Under the pieces are notes generated by a model. That model had not been told where the DNA came from. It saw only the letters and a list, made by a program, of their open reading frames with translations, and ran no database searches. Below are positions 56,283 through 64,000 of a stretch of 64,000 nt of DNA, piece by piece. Origin of the DNA: Acanthopleura granulata (taxonomy: Eukaryota; Mollusca; Polyplacophora; Chitonida; Chitonidae); contig JABBOT010000017.1 of the NCBI GenBank assembly GCA_016165875.1, positions 2,062,186 through 2,126,185 on the forward strand, written 5' to 3'. The stretch's first letter is position 1. Every line of letters starts with the position of its first letter. The translations under genes were made by a program, and so were the position numbers.

Positions 56283-57080
56283 TACACAAAGAACTTAATT
56301 AGTACAATATTGTACAAATGCGATTAATGTTCTGTATCAGTAAAGAGTGAAATGTGTGAACCGTGCACCCTATGACTAATGAAAAACGACAAAATGATTA
56401 GAATCCATGTGTATTACTGATAATACATATTCATTTCTTTCATCACTGGTTTTGATGTGAAACAATGGATTTATGGTTCACAGTGTTAAAAATGTAGTTG
56501 AAATTAATCAATGAAAACGTCATTTGGTACCTGTTAAAGCGCTTTGCCTAAATATCGGGTGTATCCTCCGTGTACGTGGATGACAAGCTGAACCTTTCTG
56601 CTCACACCACCTGTCAGCCTCCTAATATCTTGGCCAGCAATGGGCCCCGATGTCAACCCTTTGGAACATGTCTGGAACATGATTGGTTGTCGTGCGCAAG
56701 CAAGGGATCCACTTGTACATGATCTGGCTAAACTGGAAGCTGCCTTGCACGAGAAGTGTCACCCGATGCTGACATAAAACACCTTACGAGACACCAAATG
56801 ACGTTTTCATTGAGTAATTTCACTCACTTCTTAAACACTGCTCACTCCAGCACCATACTTGTAAAGCCATTTTTTCACAGTGAAACCAGTGATGATAGAA
56901 ATGCAATTATCAATAATACACATGGCTTCCAACCAGTTTGTCGTTTTTAATTTGGAAAAGGTTCAAATGGTTCACAACCAATCATATTTTACACTCTTTT
57001 GACAGAGACGAACATTGATGGCATGTGTACAAAATCGAAACAGTGAAGACCAGGGGGGTGCTAATTAAGTTCTTTGTATA
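56283..57080 (+). mobile_element. Non-autonomous Tc1/mariner-like element with long inverted ends
   Basis: Inverted ends of about 250 and 290 bp. CACAAAGAACTTAATTAG at 56285-56302 is matched by CTAATTAAGTTCTTTGTATA at 57061-57080, and CCATGTGTATTACTGATAAT (from 56404) pairs with the complement at 56905-56930. CATCACTGGTTT near 56442 also pairs with the right arm. The innermost part, AATGAAAACGTCATTTGGT (56511-56529), pairs with ACCAAATGACGTTTTCATT (56793-56811). Both ends abut TA, the Tc1/mariner target. The 260-bp centre holds a transposase C terminus. Indels make the arms unequal. Confidence 0.85.
56628..56777 (+). pseudogene. Tc1/mariner transposase C-terminal remnant
   Basis: Fifty codons, in frame to TAA at 56775-56777. 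It begins SWPAMGPDVNPLEHVWNMIG, which is the PDxNPxEHxW signature around the last catalytic acidic residue of DDE transposases of the Tc1/mariner group, and continues RDPLVHDLAKLEAALHE, a typical C-terminal stretch. The DNA-binding domain and the first two catalytic aspartates are absent, so no transposase is made. A related full-length element elsewhere would have mobilised it. Confidence 0.85.
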
Positions 57081-60000
57081 CACATGCAACCAGCCAATTT
57101 ACGTATGTATGTGTGTATCTGTTTGGCTGGGTGTGTCTTGCGCTTATCAGTTTATTCCACCTTTTAAATGTTAGAGGAAAGACATCTGAAACGTCCTGGG
57201 TAAACATTTGTCGGCAAATGTACGTTTGCTTTCAGAAATCATTTAATATACTTATATTTAAGTAATTCTAGGTTAGGAGCACATGTGTCTCTCGGATATC
57301 ATTGGAAACTGTTGACAACTTCTGCTTCTGGATAACTATCTTCCGTTAAAATTTTATATACTTTAAGTGATTGCGACTGGCCTTTGGGAATTTACTTTGA
57401 ATATTGTTTTTGCTGGCTGACCTTTGGTTTGGATACTTAGTACTATGCATGGAAAGAGGAAGCCAGGGAGTCCCGAAAAATACCCACCAATCAGTGATAA
57501 TAAAGCACATCAAAACTGACAACACATACTAAGCTGTTACTGTTAAGTACTTTTAAAACTGGAGATTAGTATATTTTCATTGCAGCATTGCACGTCGCTA
57601 ACGCCCCATGGAAAGTGTTACGTGTACTCTATGTTCTTTGCTTGGATGGAGGCAATCCAGACTGGAAGAAGAACATAACTGCCAAGTGGTAATTTTCCCC
57701 ACCCGTTCACGCCATCCCCAGCGAACCATTCCAAAGTGATAGACCTCGCAAAGGTCACTTCGAGTTTTGTTGCCAGTGACTTAAAAGCCGATAGACTGTT
57801 CTTGTCAGCAGTCGCCGAAAAAACAAGGTCAGAAGACAAGGTCGGAAGGCGGTAACGTAATGGATATAGCGGTGTCACTGAAAGCCCTGGTCGGCAACGG
57901 TGAAAACCTTTCCGTCCGTCTTGGATTGATTGGACAAATCCTGGCGAGCATATCGTGTATTATTTCTGCCTAGGAGCCCCGTGTGTTTCAACCCTCTATC
58001 ACCAGGAGAACGAAAAACATCCAGTCCCGTACACAACCCAAGGCGCCGAGCACCCATTTCCACAATCATGGAATTAACTAGTCACAGTTTGTTTTCGGCG
58101 TAGCTTGATTTTTTTTTCTGCACCTTGGAAGAATTTCGAGACAACTGGATGGAATCCTTGCACTACGTGACCAGGTTGAGGTGCCACTGCTGAGGCAAGG
58201 CGGATAGACAAGGGACATGGCTCTGGCCTAGTTTGATTTTTCAGATGTTTTTGTTTTTTTAATTTTAGTTCGTGTCTTCTCTTGCGCAAGAAAACATCAC
58301 AAAATAACAACCTAGTTCCAAATACCGCAACTCATTATCCGTGCTTCACTACCACACTTACAAGAGAGAATGTGGCATTTCATATTGCACCTATGCAAGC
58401 CTATGAAGCTGTTCTGTATTACTCAACCTTTCACATCACGGTATTAAATTTCTTTTCTAAAGCCGTGCACCGTGCTAACTTGAATGGTTTATAGCCAGAA
58501 TCATGGTAAGATTACTCCATTCATGTATCACGTGTACTGTGGGCCAGATGGGTCATTAACGAGATAACACAGGAAAGTGTAAATGAGTACACACGTCAAC
58601 CGCTTATATCTCCGAACAACCTACCACTGCACTTGGACGTGGGTGGAACTAGACTAAGAGACGTGACTATTTTAGACGGGGATATTAAAAGCCTCAGCCT
58701 AGAGTTCACATCACTCTTAAAGCTGTGGATTCATTCCACGTCACTGATTTTCCCATCTCTGGGCCCCTTGCTGGTAAACGGTCTATAGAATATCAGAAAA
58801 GCTGAAATATGGGCAATATTAACCTCGGTGGTACTGTCCAAGCCGTCAACGCAATGGGACGATCTTCACAGAATTCCATTAATGTCCATTAATCTAAACC
58901 CGGGTGATTAATCAGGCTAAGACAGATTAGCTGGGAATCTGTGACCGCATACCGGGCGCACGGATGCTATACAATGGTAAACTTTCCCCCCTTAAATCCT
59001 CCTAAAGAGGTACAAATACGGAGGTTTTAAAATATACCGGTAGCAAATTGCACCACCTTACAACACAAAAGAGTATACCATGGAAAGTGAAACCAGAACA
59101 GCGACGACAGAATGATAGTAGGCAAATCGTCACACATAACCAACGAAAATCCTGTTTCTTGTCAATTTCTTGTGACTGTGAAGACATGACATTTTATGCA
59201 CATGTAAATTTTGCGAGGTTCAAATGCTATATTTTATTCAGATATCCAGTTTACAATCCCATACTCACTTCCACTGGGATGACAATATTCAGATTCATGA
59301 ACCCAAGTACGATATCAGTTGCTGGGTTGTGCGCACCCTGTGGGATTGCATTTGCAGCTAATTATCGACTAATATTATATCATTTTAGGAAGATTATGTT
59401 TGCACCGCCCTCAAATGAGTTGACGCTGGCTGTCATTTAATAATCACATGGAAAGGTCAAGAAAAATTTGTATTGGACTTTTTATGACAGCATTCCCAAT
59501 CAAAGCAGATCATCGTGAAGGATACCGTAACAAAATGGTAAATGTATTAGAGGGTGTCCACAAAGGCGGTATACCCAACGCGCCTATTGTTCAGTACATG
59601 TAAATTGTAATACATGTAACTAGTGGATATTGGAAAATATGTGTACATAAAACATAGCGTACTGTAATGATAGCATGATAATGGCGGCTCTTCCACAGGT
59701 AGGCGGGAAGAAAAGCATCGTTCTAGTCTGATGGCAACATAGCATTTACACGTAAGCCTCGATATAGCACACTGCAACAAGTTCGACAATTTACGAGTAA
59801 TTCTACACAAGCAACGTCTAATAAATTCCAAGTGACATCTCTGCATTTTATTCTATACTTCTGATTAAGTCATGGAGCTGGTGGGGACGTCTGTGTTCCT
59901 TGTTTTTATGCATTTGCCAAAAAACACCTAAAACCATAACTGGTAATCAAGGTAACAGGTTTGGCTACATCAGATATGCATGGTAGCTCGTAACTATATA

Positions 60001-61407
60001 TCGTTCTAGGATAGTATCGGGGTGGAGTCTGTCGAAGCATCATTGACAGAGACATTCATTTTGTTGATCTTCTATTCCGTGTCGAACCTAGAGTGTCAGT
60101 GGTTGATTAGTAAACACCATTTCCTCACGTTTCAATGCTCGAGGAGCATATACTGCAAGGGGCACACAATCGGTGGGGAAAATTATAGAGGCTGTATCCC
60201 AGCAATGGAATTAGGGTTGATCTTGATTTAAGCTTTTGTCAAGGGCTTGCAAATTACCGTGCAAACAACCCAGGGACGACCACCCACTTCATTGCCCTGA
60301 GCGACAATGTTTCCCTCGCTCTAATTCAGACAAATGAGAAATTAACGCAGGTCAGCCAAAGTGTGCCTCGGTTCTTGTCGTCAGCTTTTCGGCAAGGTGC
60401 TGATGAGGAGCGACTGACTGTATATGTGGCATGTTTCCGCACTGTCACCGTTTCAAAAACGACACGTCTCCGACGTGAGCCTGAGATTTTGTGTTCAAGT
60501 TGGCTGATCTTCGTATCTCTAAACTACGTCTGTTCTAGGCTTTTAGCAAGTATGACATGCCAAATAGCCCTCCTGGTTAATCGATTCACGGCTCGATTCG
60601 GGTTTCCACAGGACTTTCACCAGTGCACATAGTTTCAACTGGCTCCGGGTCTTTGACAGATTTCAGCGCAAATGACCCCACGAAGTCAGTAGCACTGTTG
60701 ACGACAAACTGTCTAAGTGTACATGTATCAGTGATTTTAGTAAATAATGCTCCTCTGAAGCTATGCTTCATTTTATCTTTCCTACAGGGAAAGTAAACAT
60801 AAAAATTAAATAAACAGCGGTAGAAATACTGAATCCGAAAATACATTCACTGCCCAAAATTTTCATGGAAAAATACAGTTTACTCAACGAAGCCTTAAGG
60901 AGCAAACTGATAAAGTTTGTGGTCAATTGAACTTTGATTGCAACTGTTCATGTGTGCGACGCGGCGATCTTACTTAACACGAAATAGCCCATATCCTCAG
61001 ATTAATTGAAATTTACATCTGCTTCGTGGTAATTTTATCTGTTTCAGCTAAAGCCCACTCTATTTCCAATTTGCAGATGATCTGCATAGGAACTGTAAAT
61101 CTTAAGCGGTTTCTTACATGGAAGAATAATTACCGTTTCACTGGTCTCAGAGTCAAGTTCGTTGTACTAAATATGAGACTCATGTCATTTGAGTAAATTG
61201 TAATCTTGGCCTAGAGTAAACTGTAAACTTTCATGAGAAAAATGGAAATTTGAGCATGATCAAGTTTAAAATCAAAAATAAGGCAACAGTTTAAGAATAA
61301 GTTCTTGCATGCTATGTTCAAAATATCTTCTCTATAGCGGGGACATGTTTCAAGTATGTTCCTGTCACGAATTGGCTGCAATATTTGCGGAAGTATTATG
61401 AGTCATT

Positions 61408-61440
61408 TATTCATTCATTCATTCATTCAGTCAGTCAGTC
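61408..61440. repeat. ATTC/AGTC microsatellite
   Basis: Five ATTC-type units followed by three AGTC units. Confidence 0.9.
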
Positions 61441-62502
61441 CATAGGAGACGGTGGATATCCAAAATGTAGAATGCAAACCTAAGATCAACGCGGCTAAGC
61501 GAAATTAATCCTAGAGTCCACGCAGACATACTGCGCAGTTTGTACAAAGGGAATACTTAATGTGATAAACTCGTCTCTGACACACATTTTGTCTTGGCCA
61601 ACGACCAACGTTTAAATTACAGCTTCTTTTGGAAAAAGCGGCCGAAGTGGGTTCCATCAATCTCTTTCGAACGCGAACGAATCACCCTTCGGTTAGCTTT
61701 GGCTGAAAGATTCGAGCATAAAGCGGAGCATGTTTTATACGACCCAAGGTATGGAGTAGAAATTCCCCCCGGTGTGGGTGAAACCGAATACTAGTTGCCT
61801 CCTCGACCGTGCGGTTATATTCACTTTAGTCGTATTTTCTCCATATGGCTCTCCGTTCAACAATTGCCGACGTCAAATTCCAAATTATGATTCCTTCCCT
61901 GTTCCCAAGACACTTTAGTCTGGCCACATTTTCCCGACACATGCATTGTTCTCAAGATTGCTTTCCATTTTCACGTCTGATTTTGTATGCATGAGCTCAA
62001 ACCTAATCTATCAGCGAGCGAGAAGACCAGCATTCTTTATCTACTGCACAGAAGAGCTCGTTTCTATGGAAAGCGGACTATTGTTGCATACGTTGCTCGA
62101 AAGACTAGCGCTGTGGATAACGGTATATGCTCACGAGCCTGGGGATTTGCTACCCCAATACCTCCAAAGGGTAAACGAATATTAGATAACCGTGGAGACC
62201 TAGTCCAACTCAATAGAGAAAATGAAAAATGTAACGTTCAGACACGATATATGCGGTTAATCGCTGAAATAGTAAGATCATAACCACATATGCAAAAAAT
62301 CATAAAAATCGATGTATCTTACCCATATATCTCTATTAGACGAAATGAAAAAATACAATTTCGCAGAATATCAGGAAACGTCAACAGTATTCTGCAAAGC
62401 AATTTGTGATCCAAGTTATAATTCAAAGTTTCCAAAGAAAAGGCAAGTTGTAGATAAATGCACTTTGGGTTATTTTTTTCACATAAATTTTACTTGCAAA
62501 AT

Positions 62503-62505
<3 letters not shown>

Positions 62506-62542
<37 letters not shown>
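62506..62542. repeat. TA microsatellite
   Basis: About 18 perfect AT dinucleotides. Confidence 0.95.
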
Positions 62543-62546
<4 letters not shown>

Positions 62547-62828
62547 TTCACATATTGCATCGCTATGACCCAGATATAAGCAGGTTTGGCATATTTAAAA
62601 TTTCGATAGTTTGATGTAAAAAAAAAGTCATAATTTCCCAAATAAAACTTGTAAAAGCTGCTCAAGATAATGCAACCGACATCATTTGTCATTTGCATCC
62701 ACCTTGTACGGATTTAAACCCATTAAGCCGCTATGATTTATTAATATTCTTAAGCAGTTAGGATTCGAGAAAATCACAGAGGCAGAGTGAGAGTACCTAC
62801 AGAATTAACTGCGAAGTTGACTTTTTGT

Positions 62829-62955
62829 TCGATTTATTTATTTATTTGATTGGTGTTTTTACGCCATGCTCAAGAATATTTGACTTATACCACGGCGACC
62901 AGCAGTGCTGTGGGAGGAAACTGGGCAGAGCCCGGGAGAAACGCACGACATTTCT
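62829..62955 (-). mobile_element. SINE 3' part
   Basis: TTTATTTATTTATTTGATTG, GTGTTTTTACGCCATGCTCA, TATACCACGGCGACCAGCAG, GGAAACTGGGCAGAGCCCGG. The head is missing. Confidence 0.9.
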
Positions 62956-64000
62956 TTCGACTTGACACAGCAGGTTTATACACATGCATTGCACTGACTT
63001 AAGAAAAACTTGTTACAGGTTAAATTGATAGTAAACGACAAATTCTGAGTCTTCGAATAAAAATCTTTTACTTTCCTCAAACGTTTAGCGAACTTACCCG
63101 AGCCAAACTTTGCTAGATTTCCATACACAAAGGAAATGCTTTTAAAAGGTAAAAACGCCCTGTTGATGGCCATAACTTCCTAATGCAAAGGTGTCCCGTG
63201 GATTGGTTATATGACTGCACATTATACAAAGGCTTCGCGGTGAGAAAACAACACATGCGTAAATGACCAAGGCATGAACCCTATCGTCCATTAGCTAAAG
63301 AGAAAAGACATGGACACGTGCGAAGAGTATTAATGACCATAATGTTGTTCCATCTAATCGCACACATTAGGGATGTTAATGAAATTCTCTATGAACTAAC
63401 TGTCAGATTCGAAAAAAGCCAACAAGACGTCATACGACATACCTAATCGGACATTGCGATGAAACAATTTCGCCACACTGGCCTTTACTGGATAACTGCG
63501 CAGTTGAATGATTTTACGATACAGTGGTGTCTAATCAACAGTGCTTAATACAGCACACCAGCAAAACTAGCCCAGTATTAAGTGATGTGTCAGGCTTCCC
63601 TCTCAAACACCACCAGTACCTATTCCCCCTGAATGGTCTAAGCTAAGCTCTTAATGCACTGAGGCTCTGTGGGCTGGAATACCAGTAGGTACTCAAATGG
63701 AGGCCACATTTTTAGGAGTTCTTTGCATGTTACAGCTATTAAAGTCGCTCAAATAAATATCACCGCATAAGTTAAGTTAAAACATTCCCACTTAAGTAAT
63801 GTGACAGGGGGCTACTACGCTCTCTAAGTTTGATACCATAAAACTCTACCACGGCGAAGCCGCTCATCTGTCACCAGAGACTATCCAGGTTGACGTGTTG
63901 CAGTATTAAGTTTCTGCTCCATGCCACAGAGCGAGGATTAAAAAAAAGTAAGAAAGCAATTATTTATTTCAAATACTTTCCTCTTTAACACTACCAAATT

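Larger units (their letters stand above)
53770..64000. other. Probable upstream intron of CNG channel gene
   Basis: No exon with channel similarity or other recognised gene on either strand. It contains a Tc1/mariner-like element (56283-57080), repeat fragments and microsatellites listed separately. Open frames at 57618-57878 (-), 59048-59440 (+), 61594-61794 (+) and 61987-62283 (+) have no recognised domain. Confidence 0.55.

Noticed and set aside
59048..59440. Open frame of 130 residues (+)
   Set aside because: No domain, repeat or splice context supports it, and composition is like surrounding AT-rich DNA.
61594..61794. 66-residue plus-strand frame with coding-like composition
   Set aside because: It reads smoothly but has no recognised family and no flanking splice sites I could defend. 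Noted only as a weak candidate exon.

Overview
This is eukaryotic, animal-type DNA. Long non-coding stretches, many decayed interspersed repeats and one intron-containing gene with canonical GT-AG splice sites point to a marine invertebrate. A mollusc is most likely, because the commonest repeat is a tRNA-derived SINE with an AAAT-type tail of a kind I associate with bivalves and gastropods. I see no rRNA gene, confirmed tRNA gene or CRISPR array, and no bacterial gene organisation.

Region 1 (about 0.4-5.0 kb) holds remains of a self-replicating mobile element. It has a broken protein-primed-type DNA polymerase B (PolB) frame, a three-unit 203-bp tandem repeat that interrupts it, and a decayed but recognisable repeat-associated ORF at 4522-4998.

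Region 2 (about 6.0-16.2 kb) is the most notable part: a dead Polinton/Maverick-type element, bounded by long diverged terminal inverted repeats (6003-6820 and 14898-16215). Between them lie a second PolB (+), then on the minus strand a double-jelly-roll major capsid protein, a candidate glycine-rich minor virion protein, a small conserved basic protein and a packaging ATPase, plus an unidentified gene and a small inverted PolB fragment. Each terminal repeat carries an outward-reading transcription cassette. The two cassettes share promoter and 3' sequence, but the coding parts differ: the right one has a broken RING-finger ORF and the left one an unrelated ORF. I found no integrase or protease.

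Region 3 (16.2-47.3 kb) is mostly gene-free. It has a lone PAN/apple-domain ORF (17193-17555, minus), many SINE fragments, two minisatellites (20-bp and 27-bp units), a dense cluster of TGACGT motifs (33.1-33.7 kb), a 1.9-kb-unit tandem array (34.4-39.5 kb) and an apparently perfect 618-bp tandem duplication (39267-40502).

Region 4 (47.3-53.8 kb) contains the only well-supported host gene: three minus-strand 3' exons of a cyclic-nucleotide-gated (CNG) cation channel. In order they encode the C-linker, the nucleotide-binding domain, and a proline-rich tail with a coiled coil and stop codon. All three exons join in phase. The transmembrane exons are not visible and presumably lie beyond 64 kb.

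Region 5 (53.8-64 kb) is probably upstream intron. It holds a non-autonomous Tc1/mariner-like element with about 250-bp inverted ends and a transposase remnant, SINE pieces and microsatellites.
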